A stretch of 53,086 nucleotides of DNA from Pseudomonadota bacterium. Lineage in GTDB: Bacteria > Pseudomonadota > Gammaproteobacteria > Eutrophobiales > Eutrophobiaceae. Shown here one piece after another: positions 19,815-28,140 of this stretch. The translations under genes were made by a program, and so were the position numbers. Below the pieces are notes generated by a model. That model made no database searches, was not told the origin of the DNA, and worked only from the letters and a program-made list of their open reading frames with translations. Position 1 is the stretch's first letter, and each line of letters begins with the position of its first letter. Location: assembly GCA_022574295.1 (NCBI GenBank), contig JACZSJ010000006.1:1-53086 (forward strand), in the 5' to 3' direction.

Positions 19815-20393
19815 ATGCCCAAAGATTATAAAAACATTAACTCAGGTAAAAAGAAGTCTGCTAGAAACTCCAAGCACCTGAAATCATTTTTTGCTGGATT
19901 AACAGTCGGACTTTGTGTCGCAATTATTGTGTATTTTTACCAACATGATGTCGTGCAACAAACACCACTTATGCGACCGCAAGTTACCGTCGCAAAAACC
20001 GCGACGGAATTAAGCCAAAATAATGATACACCCCCACCAACATTTGATTTCTATCAAATTCTCCCTAACATGGAAGTCAATGTCTCCGAATGGGAAGCCG
20101 AAGATGATGGAAATATTGAAGAACAAGCTGATCCTGGCACTGACAACACAGGAATCTACATCCTTCAAATCGGTTCATTCAAACAATTTGACGCTGCTGA
20201 CGAAGTCAAGGCGAAACTTGCTTTTATGGGTATATCAGCAGAAATACAACGTGTCGTCATCAATGGCAAAGATATCAGACACCGGGTAAGAGTAGGCCCC
20301 TATGCAGATTCAGAAAAACTTTTGAGGATACGTCACCAGCTCACTGAAAATAATCTGAGTTATATGCTGTTAAAACTGCAAAGTAAAAACTAG
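19815..20393 (+). CDS. SPOR-domain cell-division protein, FtsN-like
   Basis: A 192-residue bitopic inner-membrane protein: basic cytoplasmic tail (about 1-24), one membrane helix (about 25-43, FFAGLTVGLCVAIIVYFY), a Pro/Asp-rich periplasmic linker, and a C-terminal SPOR domain (about 112-188) with YILQIGSFKQFDAADEVKAKL and RVRVGPYADSEKL. SPOR domains bind denuded septal glycan strands. The position directly after argS is conserved for FtsN-like genes in many gammaproteobacteria, so this is probably the local FtsN, but the protein is shorter than E. coli FtsN and its essential periplasmic helix cannot be confirmed by eye. Confidence 0.9.
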   Translation: MPKDYKNINSGKKKSARNSKHLKSFFAGLTVGLCVAIIVYFYQHDVVQQTPLMRPQVTVAKTATELSQNNDTPPPTFDFYQILPNMEVNVSEWEAEDDGNIEEQADPGTDNTGIYILQIGSFKQFDAADEVKAKLAFMGISAEIQRVVINGKDIRHRVRVGPYADSEKLLRIRHQLTENNLSYMLLKLQSKN

Positions 20394-20489
20394 GCCACGC
20401 TTGCATCTCTGCGGTTAAAAATGAGGAAAATTCCAGTGTGATTGATGCTCCGAAATAGTCTCACTCCAATCCAGCCAATATTCACTAAA

Positions 20490-20505
20490 TGTGATGTAGT
20501 TCACA
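20490..20505. promoter_or_regulatory. CRP/Vfr-type binding palindrome
   Basis: TGTGATGTAGTTCACA has both perfect half-sites TGTGA and TCACA with a 6-bp spacer, the textbook CRP-family target. It lies in the gap between the SPOR gene and tRNA-Gly, with no protein-coding start within 300 bp on either strand, so its target is unclear. Confidence 0.45.
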
Positions 20506-20543
20506 GAATCTCACTATTTCTATGTGTCTACTATTGTCTATCA

Positions 20544-20617
20544 TGGAGCGGGTGATGGGAATCGAACCCACGTATTCAGCTTGGGAAGCTGATGTTCTAC
20601 CATTGAACTACACCCGC
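20544..20617 (-). tRNA. tRNA-Gly (anticodon CCC)
   Basis: The minus strand folds as a complete cloverleaf: acceptor GCGGGTG pairs with CACCCGC, D-arm GTTC...GAAC, anticodon stem TCAGC/GCTGA with loop TTCCCAA (anticodon CCC, reading GGG), T-arm GTGGG-TTCGATT-CCCAT, discriminator T and an encoded CCA. Length 74 nt. Confidence 0.96.
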
Positions 20618-20847
20618 AATAATTAAATTAATTCTATCTGCATTTAATGGTTCAGGGAAACTGTCCAAAGCAGTGTGCTCTCTAACATCTTTTGGTATAA
20701 TATTTACGCTGGATATCAAATAGCAGAACGCATTGATATTAGATATTCCTTGGATTTTAATAATATAATCATTCGGTTAGTGGCATTTTTAGGTCATGGT
20801 CAGAGTGTATTAGAATAATAGCTTGATGGGGATAAAAGGCTAAACAT

Positions 20848-21246
20848 ATGGGCAACACGAAGCCTACGGTTATTGGCGTAGACAACAGTCCGTCAATGAA
20901 AAAATTACTCGAAAGAAGCACGGAAAATCTTGATATTGATTTAACCATGCTTGCTTCTGCTGAAGAGGCATTGTCATATTTGCAGTCAAATACGCCTAAT
21001 TTAATCATTCTAAGTATCATATTGCCCGATAAAGACGGTCTGAGCCTGCTAAAAGAATTGAGACAAATACCAGTTCATCAGAAAACACAAGTAATCATTG
21101 TCAGTTCAAAGGATTATAACCAGGATCGAATGATTGCCAAAGACCTGGGTGTCCTGGAATTTATCGCCAAGCCCATGTCTATGCAGACAATCACAGATGT
21201 TGTAGTAAAATATACCCAGGCGAGTTTGAAAAGCGACAGTAAATAA
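20848..21246 (+). CDS. Receiver-domain protein lacking the phospho-acceptor aspartate
   Basis: A 132-residue stand-alone CheY-like receiver. The acidic residue that normally helps bind magnesium is present (Asp12 in VIGVDNS), as are the switch Ser of VSSKD and the conserved Lys of IAKPMS. The strand-3 end reads NLIILSIILPDKDG, placing Ser56 where the phospho-acceptor Asp belongs, so normal His-Asp phosphotransfer should not occur here. It probably works as a phosphorylation-independent or constitutively shaped adaptor. It is 16 bp upstream of the metallo-beta-lactamase-fold gene; receivers combined with such hydrolases occur elsewhere. TATAAT at 20696-20701 may provide the promoter. No output domain is present. 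Confidence 0.88.
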   Translation: MGNTKPTVIGVDNSPSMKKLLERSTENLDIDLTMLASAEEALSYLQSNTPNLIILSIILPDKDGLSLLKELRQIPVHQKTQVIIVSSKDYNQDRMIAKDLGVLEFIAKPMSMQTITDVVVKYTQASLKSDSK

Positions 21247-21262
21247 GCAAAAAAATAATCAG

Positions 21263-22171
21263 ATGAGTAATGCACAACTTCGATTTTGGGGTGTCCGTGG
21301 TTCTTATGCGGCACCTTTTTCCAGCCACCTTGGTGTTGGGGGCAACACCTCGTGCGTGGAAATCAGAGCGGGGGATCACCTGCTGATCTGTGATGCTGGA
21401 ACCGGCATCATTCCGCTCGGAAACGAATTAATGCAGCAGGACAAAATACGCGAAATGTTTGTCATCTTGACTCATTATCACTGGGATCATGTCTGTGGTT
21501 TGCCATTTTTTGTTCCTGCTTTTTCGCCTGACTGGAAGATCAGTTTTTTCGGTCCTGGTGATAGCCCGACATCAATAGAGGAAAATGTCTCTTCACAAAT
21601 GCAAGCGCCTTATTTCCCTGTAGGCACAGAAACCTGGCTGGCAGAGATAAATTATCTCGTGCAACAGAGTGGTGGCTTTCAGTACGGACCTATAAAAATT
21701 GATTTTTCAAATGTACATCATCCGGGCATTACTTTTGGATACAGGATTCAGGTCAATGACAAGACTATTGTTTACGCATCAGATAATGAATGTATGTTTA
21801 TTGAGAAATCAGTCAAGCATAGATCTGACGAATTCAATGAAGAGGAACTTGCACTGTTTGAGGAAATGATTCATGAAGAACATCAATCAGAACTAAACCT
21901 GTTCAAAGATGCGGATATCCTCATCCACGATGCCCAATATACCCCCGATGATTATGAAAAAAAACGTGGATGGGGTCACTCTTGTTACGTCGATACGATC
22001 AACACAGCAATTAATGCCAATGTAAAAGAACTTTACCTGTTTCATCATGATCCTAACTATGACGATGCCGCTATGGAAGCAATCCAGAAACATTCGAACG
22101 AGATCATCAAGGAAAAAGGTTCATCGCTTGTCTGTCACATCGCTAAAGAAGGCATGACAATAGATCTTTGA
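21263..22171 (+). CDS. Metallo-beta-lactamase-fold hydrolase
   Basis: A 302-residue cytoplasmic protein of the MBL superfamily. The metal-binding motif HxHxDH is present as THYHWDH (about residues 70-76), with further ligands expected at VHHPG (about 153), the Asp of YASDNE (about 173) and the late His of HH in YLFHHDP (about 259). The opening MSNAQLRFWGVRGS and GNTSCVEI are typical of the group of MBL proteins related to PhnP and class II cyclic-nucleotide phosphodiesterases, which hydrolyse phosphodiesters. A helical insert rich in Glu (about 190-220) is unusual. Forms an apparent operon with the preceding degenerate receiver. Substrate not predictable. Confidence 0.88.
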   Translation: MSNAQLRFWGVRGSYAAPFSSHLGVGGNTSCVEIRAGDHLLICDAGTGIIPLGNELMQQDKIREMFVILTHYHWDHVCGLPFFVPAFSPDWKISFFGPGDSPTSIEENVSSQMQAPYFPVGTETWLAEINYLVQQSGGFQYGPIKIDFSNVHHPGITFGYRIQVNDKTIVYASDNECMFIEKSVKHRSDEFNEEELALFEEMIHEEHQSELNLFKDADILIHDAQYTPDDYEKKRGWGHSCYVDTINTAINANVKELYLFHHDPNYDDAAMEAIQKHSNEIIKEKGSSLVCHIAKEGMTIDL

Positions 22172-22216
22172 ATATCCATTTTTCGGTATAATCCTTTCAT
22201 CAATCATTTACTCGCT

Positions 22217-22414
22217 ATGCAGATTACCCTCAACGGAGAATCACTTGTCCTTGATAATCCACTGAACATTGTTCAGTTACTCTCCAGACTTGAACTCTCC
22301 GGGTGCCTCGCCGTAGAGGTAAACCAACAAATTATACCCCGCAGTTCATTTGCTACTTATGAGCTTCAGTCAGATGACAAAGTTGAAATCGTGGAAGCGA
22401 TTGGTGGTGGCTAG
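22217..22414 (+). CDS. thiS: Sulfur carrier protein ThiS
   Basis: A 65-residue ubiquitin-like sulphur carrier that delivers sulphur as a C-terminal thiocarboxylate to thiazole synthase in thiamine biosynthesis. Recognised by [21 protein letters not shown] and the Gly-Gly C-terminus (EAIGGG). TATAAT-like sequence lies about 35 bp upstream; no TPP riboswitch can be accommodated in the 45-bp gap. Its stop overlaps the thiG start by 1 bp. Confidence 0.96.
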   Translation: MQITLNGESLVLDNPLNIVQLLSRLELSGCLAVEVNQQIIPRSSFATYELQSDDKVEIVEAIGGG

Positions 22415-23214
22415 TGGAGTCCGTTAACAATAATCTTGAAGATCCACTTATCATTGCCGGAAAAGAGTACACCTCAAGGCTGCTACTTGGCACGGGAAAA
22501 TATAAGGATATGGAGGAGACCGGTCTTGCCATTAAAGCAAGCAAGGCACAAATAATTACCGTTGCCATTCGCAGAACCAATATTGGTCAGAAGCCCGATG
22601 AACCGAATTTACTGGATGTCATCAGTCCGGAAAAATATACTATCCTGCCAAATACCGCCGGGTGTTACGATGCGAAATCTGCAATACGAACCTGCCAACT
22701 CGCACGAGAATTACTTGGGGGACACAATCTCGTCAAACTTGAAGTGTTAGGTGATGAGAAAACATTGTTTCCTGATGTCCCTGCAACAATAGAAGCGGCA
22801 GAAATACTTATCAAAGAAGGTTTTGATGTCATGGTTTATACCAATGATGATCCCATAATGGCCAAACGATTTGAGGACATGGGCTGTGTCGCTGTCATGC
22901 CACTTGCCGCACCTATCGGTTCAGGACTTGGTATCAGAAACCCCTACAACATAAGAACTATTGTGGAAAATGCATCTGTTCCCATTCTTGTGGACGCTGG
23001 TGTTGGAACAGCCTCTGACGCTGCAATCGCCATGGAGCTTGGCTGTGATGGCGTTTTGATGAACACAGCTATTGCAGAGGCCAGAAATCCTGTGTTAATG
23101 GCAAGCGCAATGAAGAAAGCAATTGAGTCCGGGCGTGAAGCATTTCTTGCGGGACGTATGCCGCGCCGGGCATATGCCAGCGCATCCTCTCCCATTGACG
23201 GGACATTTTTCTGA
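22414..23214 (+). CDS. thiG: Thiazole synthase
   Basis: Condenses 1-deoxyxylulose 5-phosphate, dehydroglycine and the ThiS thiocarboxylate into the thiazole moiety of thiamine. 266 residues, (beta/alpha)8 barrel; signatures include [28 protein letters not shown], the Schiff-base lysine in [25 protein letters not shown], and [32 protein letters not shown]. Start is GTG overlapping the thiS stop (TAGTG), indicating translational coupling. thiS-thiG-trmB is a known gammaproteobacterial order. thiO/thiH are not in this window. Confidence 0.97.
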   Translation: MESVNNNLEDPLIIAGKEYTSRLLLGTGKYKDMEETGLAIKASKAQIITVAIRRTNIGQKPDEPNLLDVISPEKYTILPNTAGCYDAKSAIRTCQLARELLGGHNLVKLEVLGDEKTLFPDVPATIEAAEILIKEGFDVMVYTNDDPIMAKRFEDMGCVAVMPLAAPIGSGLGIRNPYNIRTIVENASVPILVDAGVGTASDAAIAMELGCDGVLMNTAIAEARNPVLMASAMKKAIESGREAFLAGRMPRRAYASASSPIDGTFF

Positions 23215-23251
23215 TTTGCAAATATAAGCACTGAAGTAACGCAACATCGTA

Positions 23252-23944
23252 ATGACCTCAGGCTCGAACCAATATCCACCAATCCGTAGTTATGTCCTGC
23301 GCGACGGCCGCATGACATCAGCACAAAAAGATTCACTTGAAGTCTCCTGGCCTTGTTACGGCATTGATTTTAGCCAGACTCTGCTGGATCTGAATCAGGT
23401 ATTTGGGCGAACTGCACCCAGAATACTGGAAATTGGGACAGGCATGGGTGATGCCACCATAAAAATGGCAACCATGCATAGAGAGAATGACTATCTGGCG
23501 GTTGAAGTACACCGCCCTGGTATCGGCAGTCTCATGCGTCGCATTGATGAGGATAAACTTTCAAATATTCGACTTATCTCTCATGACATTGTTGATATAT
23601 TGAAATATCAACTCCCTGAAAATAGTATTGATTGTGTTTATATATTCTTTCCTGATCCATGGCCCAAAAAGAAGCATCACAAGAGACGCTTAATCAGTTC
23701 GTCGCTGATACCCCTGATTAAAAATGTTTTAAAAAATCATGGTCGCCTGTTTATCGCAACCGACTGGGAAAATTATGCAATGCAGATCAGTGAAATTATC
23801 GATAGCGAGCCAGACATTATTAATCTCGCTGGCAGAAATCGGTACGCACCCCGGCCAAGATGGAGACCAATGACTAAATTTGAACAACGAGGTCTAGACC
23901 AAGGGCATTATATCTATGATTTTGCGTTGGCTTTCAAAAATTAA
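23252..23944 (+). CDS. trmB: tRNA (guanine-N7-)-methyltransferase
   Basis: SAM-dependent enzyme forming m7G46 in tRNA variable loops. 230 residues; the SAM motif I is ILEIGTGMGDA (about 66-76), followed by AVEVHRPGIGSLM, the catalytic/tRNA-binding signature FPDPWPKKKHHKRR (about 138-151), LFIATDWENYA, and the C-terminal RPMTKFEQRG. Standard length; 37 bp after thiG with which it is probably co-transcribed. The convergent yrfG ends 3 bp downstream. Confidence 0.97.
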   Translation: MTSGSNQYPPIRSYVLRDGRMTSAQKDSLEVSWPCYGIDFSQTLLDLNQVFGRTAPRILEIGTGMGDATIKMATMHRENDYLAVEVHRPGIGSLMRRIDEDKLSNIRLISHDIVDILKYQLPENSIDCVYIFFPDPWPKKKHHKRRLISSSLIPLIKNVLKNHGRLFIATDWENYAMQISEIIDSEPDIINLAGRNRYAPRPRWRPMTKFEQRGLDQGHYIYDFALAFKN

Positions 23945-23947
23945 ATT

Positions 23948-24595
23948 TTAGAATATTTCCCTGAAATCTTTGATAGAGAAATAGTCTGTTGATGATCGTT
24001 CCGGCAATTGACTATCTGGTCTGGCAATACTCAGTAAATAACGAATACCATAATCTTGCGCAGTCTGTAACACAGTCAGGTTGTCATCGATAAATAAAGT
24101 TTTCTCCTGACTGAATTGAACAGTGTTGGAGAGCAATTTCCAGAACTCCATATGTTCTTTGGGGCTACCTAGTTCGTGTGCAGAAACAACAAAATCAAAA
24201 TATTCTTTGATTTCTGTTTTTTCCAGTTTTACATCAAGAATCTTTTCATGAGAATTGGTGACCAAAACAACTTTTTTATCCATTTCATTTAACTTACACA
24301 ATAATTCTATTGTATATGGCCTTGTCTTAATTAAATGCTCCACATCGTGTTTGAGCATGAAAATATCCATATCTAATTCATCAGACCAGTAATCCAGACA
24401 GTACCATGCTAATGTACCTTCCATGGATTTGAATCTGGGAGTTAATACCGCTTTCGCAGCATCAATTTCCAGACCATTAAGTCGACCCCAACATTCGGGC
24501 AGATATTCCTGCCAAAAATAGTTATCAAAATGGAGATCAAGCAGGGTACCATCCATATCCAGCATGACCGTTTCAATTTCATCCCAGTTAATCAT
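23948..24595 (-). CDS. yrfG: HAD-family GMP/IMP nucleotidase
   Basis: A 215-residue haloacid-dehalogenase-type phosphatase closely resembling E. coli YrfG over the N-terminus (VMLDMDGTLLDLHFDNYFWQEYLPE). Motif I is D13MD15GT, motif II the Ser in VTNSHEKIL, motif III Lys in LGSPKE, motif IV FIDDN. It dephosphorylates purine nucleotides in the characterised relative. The divergent neighbour cysQ supports this identity, since yrfG lies near cysQ in enterobacteria as well. Confidence 0.9.
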   Translation of the reverse strand: MINWDEIETVMLDMDGTLLDLHFDNYFWQEYLPECWGRLNGLEIDAAKAVLTPRFKSMEGTLAWYCLDYWSDELDMDIFMLKHDVEHLIKTRPYTIELLCKLNEMDKKVVLVTNSHEKILDVKLEKTEIKEYFDFVVSAHELGSPKEHMEFWKLLSNTVQFSQEKTLFIDDNLTVLQTAQDYGIRYLLSIARPDSQLPERSSTDYFSIKDFREIF

Positions 24596-24671
24596 TTAAT
24601 CATTGTGCCTAGTTTAAATTCTCTATTATCATAACCAAGCAATAAGCTACTTAACACCCGTAAAAAATAGA

Positions 24672-25478
24672 ATGGAAATAAATCAAAAACTCATAGAAGA
24701 AATTTGTCAGATTGCGAGTCAAGCGGCAAGTCGCATTCTCGAAATTTATGATACTGATTTCGCAATTGAAAGTAAGGAGGATCGTTCCCCTTTAACCGCT
24801 GCTGATCTGGCAGCACATAATACCATCTGTAAGGCACTTACCGAGTTAACACCTGAGATCCCCGTTCTATCTGAAGAATCTGCGGAACTGCCGTATTCTG
24901 AACGGCGTCAGTGGTCTGCTTACTGGCTGGTTGACCCGTTGGATGGTACACGAGAATTTATCAAACATAATGGTGAATTCACTGTGAATATCGCGCTCAT
25001 TGAGGATCATCAGGCAAGATTAGGTGTCATCTTTGTCCCTGTTTCAGGCGTTTGTTACTACGCAGCGAAATCATCAGGGGCCTTTAAAATTAACGCGGAT
25101 GGAATAACAGAATCGATTAAGGTAAAAAAATCTGGGATTAATAAGATAATACTCGCTGGCAGTCGCTCACATGGTGGCGAAAAACAACAGGCCTTTATTA
25201 AGCGGCTGGGTGGCGCCGAAATTATTGCCATTGGCAGCTCTTTAAAATTTTGTCTGGTCGCAGAAGGAAAGGTAGATATCTACCCAAGATTCGGATTGAC
25301 CTCTGAATGGGACACGGCTGCTGCACAGTGTATCGTTGAAGAAGCTGGGGGCTGCGTTGTAGATATGGATTTCAACCCAATTGATTACAACACAAAAGAA
25401 TCCCTGCTTAACCCCGAGTTTTTAGTGATTGCAGATCCATCTTTTAACTGGAGACAGTATCTCGACGAAATAAAGTAA
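24672..25478 (+). CDS. cysQ: 3'(2'),5'-bisphosphate nucleotidase
   Basis: Removes the 3' phosphate from PAP, the by-product of sulphate assimilation and sulphotransferases. The 268-residue inositol-monophosphatase-fold protein shows the metal ligands EES (in VLSEESAELP), DPLDGTREF (about 93-101), and the C-terminal WDTAAAQCIVEEAGG (about 219-233). Divergent from yrfG across 76 bp. Confidence 0.96.
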   Translation: MEINQKLIEEICQIASQAASRILEIYDTDFAIESKEDRSPLTAADLAAHNTICKALTELTPEIPVLSEESAELPYSERRQWSAYWLVDPLDGTREFIKHNGEFTVNIALIEDHQARLGVIFVPVSGVCYYAAKSSGAFKINADGITESIKVKKSGINKIILAGSRSHGGEKQQAFIKRLGGAEIIAIGSSLKFCLVAEGKVDIYPRFGLTSEWDTAAAQCIVEEAGGCVVDMDFNPIDYNTKESLLNPEFLVIADPSFNWRQYLDEIK

Positions 25479-25500
25479 AGATGAAACCAAATAGTACTGC

Positions 25501-25842
25501 CTACACTTCATCTGGAAGATCTTCGGGTAATGAATAAGCAGAAACGACATCTATATTAGACATATAAATTAATCCACCATGGGGCTTGTTTATCCCGGCC
25601 TCATCATAGATAAATCCAAAAATTTCATCCGCATCTTCACTGGAAACTGTTACGGTTAAAATCTCTTTTTCTGTTTGCTCACCAACACCTCTATATGCCA
25701 GCGGTGTTAACTTTCCCAGTCCTCTTGCTGTTTTAACATTGGCAGTCAAAATACCCTTTTCTTCCTTGAGTGATTTTTCAACATCAAAACAGATACCTTT
25801 GGGCAATATACAAGTAATCAATTTTTGATTGTTGATAAACAT
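25501..25842 (-). CDS. PII-like regulatory protein (second paralogue)
   Basis: A 113-residue protein with a ferredoxin-like PII fold: an opening beta strand (KLITCILPKGICFDVEKSLKEEKGILTANVKTARG), a central KEILTVTVSSEDADEIFGFIYDEAGI helix-strand pair, and the C-terminal strand PHGGLIYMSNIDVVSAYSLP, which parallels GMGLIYLTPLDKAATYIP of the upstream paralogue. No classical T-loop uridylylation tyrosine motif is visible. It starts inside the stop of the upstream PII-like gene (1-bp overlap), so it is translationally coupled. Probably modulates the membrane protein encoded first in the operon, alone or as a hetero-oligomer with its paralogue. Ligand unknown. Confidence 0.8.
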   Translation of the reverse strand: MFINNQKLITCILPKGICFDVEKSLKEEKGILTANVKTARGLGKLTPLAYRGVGEQTEKEILTVTVSSEDADEIFGFIYDEAGINKPHGGLIYMSNIDVVSAYSLPEDLPDEV

Positions 25843-26240
25843 TACTGATTGCTCACTGCAGCTGATTTGGCACCGGCTTCTTCTTTTTCCAGTTTCTCGA
25901 CAATTTCTTGAGGTATGTATGTCGCCGCTTTATCCAGGGGTGTTAAATATATCAACCCCATTCCCGGTGTATCAAGATTTCCAGCGATATACATTCTTTC
26001 AAAAATTCTATCTGCCTGATCCTTCGCGACCACAATATTTATTACTTCTTTGTCAACTTCAACCGCCAGTGCGAGGATGCCCAATCTCTCCCTGATACCT
26101 TCCCCTCGTGCATAATGGATAGTTGCACCTTGCGCGCCCGCTTCCTGCGCAGCCTTGACGATGGTATCAGCAATTCCCCTTTGAACAATACATGTGATTA
26201 ATGAGACATCTGTTAATACCGTAATTTCTCTTTTGCTCAT
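25842..26240 (-). CDS. PII-like regulatory protein (first paralogue)
   Basis: A 132-residue PII-superfamily protein: core strand LITCIVQRGIADTIVKAAQEAGAQGATIHYARG, a short T-loop region GIRERLGIL, and the strand-helix VINIVVAKDQADRIFERMYIAG, then GMGLIYLTPLDKAATYIPQ and a charged tail. GAQGATIHYARG matches the PII-type pattern well. Its ATG overlaps the stop of the DUF1538-type gene by 4 bp. Together with the next gene it forms a pair of diverged PII-like subunits that should report an effector (nucleotide or small metabolite, not identifiable here) to the membrane partner. Confidence 0.85.
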   Translation of the reverse strand: MSKREITVLTDVSLITCIVQRGIADTIVKAAQEAGAQGATIHYARGEGIRERLGILALAVEVDKEVINIVVAKDQADRIFERMYIAGNLDTPGMGLIYLTPLDKAATYIPQEIVEKLEKEEAGAKSAAVSNQ

Positions 26241-28030
26241 GTGATTGCTACCTCCACATTATTATTGTCTTCAAGAACCTCTGCCTGGTGTCTGCGATTA
26301 ATCTTCCACTGTACCCACAATCCTGTAGATAACACCGCAATGATGGGACAGATAGAGGCCATGGATAAAATACCAAACCCCTCGACAGATCCCATGGCGT
26401 TACCAAAGCCCAGTCCCATTGCCAAAACCAGAGGCACTGTAACGGGCCCTGTTGTCACCCCGGCACTGTCCCAGGCAATGTTGACAAACTCCTCCGTTGA
26501 TAGAGCGGTCAATATCAAGCCAAAGACATAGCCTGGCAATAGTAAATAGGCAATGGGGATATCAAAGATAATTTTTAATACACCGATGGCGATACCAAAG
26601 GCAACCCCGATTGAAACAGAATACATGAGCATAGATTTTTTAAACGCACCATTGGTAAGATTCTCAACGGTTGTGCCCAATGCGTTCAGTGCTGGCTCAG
26701 CCAATGTCGCACCCAGACCTAAAAACCATGCGAACAAGGCGGCAATTGAAATACCAAGTGTTAAGGAATAAAGCGGCGAGTTAGCGACAATTGATATATC
26801 TGTAAAAGCAGCCGGGACCAGGCCGCCTGATTGACCCCCCAGTTTTGCCAGGCCATAACTCAAGCCGATATTAAAAACTACCATACCGACGACACAGAGT
26901 GATATTCCGTAAATCATCATGGCTTTGTTTTTTATTTTTTCGTTAAGAACAAAGTACATTACAAAAACCAGAAATAATACCAGAGGAACAATTGCTTGAA
27001 CTCCCAGAATTATTTCCTGCCAGGGTGTCATTTCATACCAGTTAATAACACGGGTAGCGTTGTCAAATTGACTCGCACTTGCAATGATTGAATCAACGGA
27101 CGTCGTTGAAGAAACAAAGATTGCTAATATCATCACACCAATAATCGGAAATAATGAAGCAAGCGTCACAATCCCAAACCCGGACAATGACGAATGACCT
27201 TTCCCGGCAGAAGATGCGATGCCTATGCCCAGGGAAAGCACCAACGGAACTGTGACCGGCCCGGTGGTCACAGCACCACAATCCCAGGCAAGACCTAAAA
27301 TCTTGGCCAGCTCCGGATCGGTCATGATATAAAGCGTGAGACCTAGCGTGGGTACCATCGTGCAATAGATAAAGGGTTTCATGCTCCATCCATAGATAAA
27401 ACGCAGCGTTCCGAGAACCGCAGCCAGTCCAACACCCATACCAATGATTAACACAAGCACATCAGACCATTCGTTGAGCAAAGTATACAAATAGGGTGCC
27501 TTTGCAACATCTACAATCGAGCCAGCAGTTTTTAATGCACCAATGGCCGGCTCAGCAAAGGTAACGCCTATCCCCAGCAGGAACGTAACTGTGAGTACCA
27601 CGTATAATGGAGATTTGGTGGGTAAACTATTGCCTATGGCTTCACCAAAGGGCATCAATCCAACCTTAAGTCCTTCCATGAACATCATCAAACCAATGAT
27701 GACAGATACCAACCCTGCCATTATCACCTGGGAATCTGTCAGATCCTGTCTGAGGATGAAAAGTTGAAACAAAATTAGATATGCAGCTAAGGGTATGACA
27801 GCCTTTGCCTGCTCATACAATCTGATACTGATATAAGGCTGGACCAGTCTGTATATATCGATGTTTCTTAATGTTAATTTTTGCGGGATATACGGAACAT
27901 CAATGCCATTCTCATCCTGCTGTATTTCTGGCACGAGATCATTGTAACTAATCAACTTTTGTCGAATCGTTATCTCACGAATATAAGACCCAAAACGTAT
28001 TTTCCTGTCCACTGAGCTAACACCTGTCAA
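26237..28030 (-). CDS. DUF1538-type multi-pass membrane protein, candidate transporter
   Basis: A 597-residue inner-membrane protein with a soluble N-terminus of about 85 residues followed by roughly a dozen hydrophobic segments. It consists of two homologous halves. Each half has an AEPA motif (FAEPAIGALKTAG near residue 165; LAEPALNALGTTV near 445) and a highly conserved AWD...VTTGPVTVPLVL segment (near 247 and 521). Such inverted or tandem duplicated re-entrant motifs are typical of secondary transporters, though the family has no established function that I know. The two downstream PII-like genes overlap it directly, which suggests effector-gated transport. The expression signal is not obvious in the 28031-28140 gap. 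Confidence 0.85.
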   Translation of the reverse strand: MTGVSSVDRKIRFGSYIREITIRQKLISYNDLVPEIQQDENGIDVPYIPQKLTLRNIDIYRLVQPYISIRLYEQAKAVIPLAAYLILFQLFILRQDLTDSQVIMAGLVSVIIGLMMFMEGLKVGLMPFGEAIGNSLPTKSPLYVVLTVTFLLGIGVTFAEPAIGALKTAGSIVDVAKAPYLYTLLNEWSDVLVLIIGMGVGLAAVLGTLRFIYGWSMKPFIYCTMVPTLGLTLYIMTDPELAKILGLAWDCGAVTTGPVTVPLVLSLGIGIASSAGKGHSSLSGFGIVTLASLFPIIGVMILAIFVSSTTSVDSIIASASQFDNATRVINWYEMTPWQEIILGVQAIVPLVLFLVFVMYFVLNEKIKNKAMMIYGISLCVVGMVVFNIGLSYGLAKLGGQSGGLVPAAFTDISIVANSPLYSLTLGISIAALFAWFLGLGATLAEPALNALGTTVENLTNGAFKKSMLMYSVSIGVAFGIAIGVLKIIFDIPIAYLLLPGYVFGLILTALSTEEFVNIAWDSAGVTTGPVTVPLVLAMGLGFGNAMGSVEGFGILSMASICPIIAVLSTGLWVQWKINRRHQAEVLEDNNNVEVAIT

Positions 28031-28140
28031 AGTAGAAAACAGTTGTACAGAGCAATTACATTATGCTTAACCGAGAAAATTATACAATGCCAAAAATTGA
28101 GTAAATAGAGATCAAGTAAATTACAAATTACAACAACCCT

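Noticed and set aside
22172-22216. TPP riboswitch in front of thiS
   Set aside because: The gap is only 45 bp and lacks thi-box elements; a riboswitch is about 100 bp.
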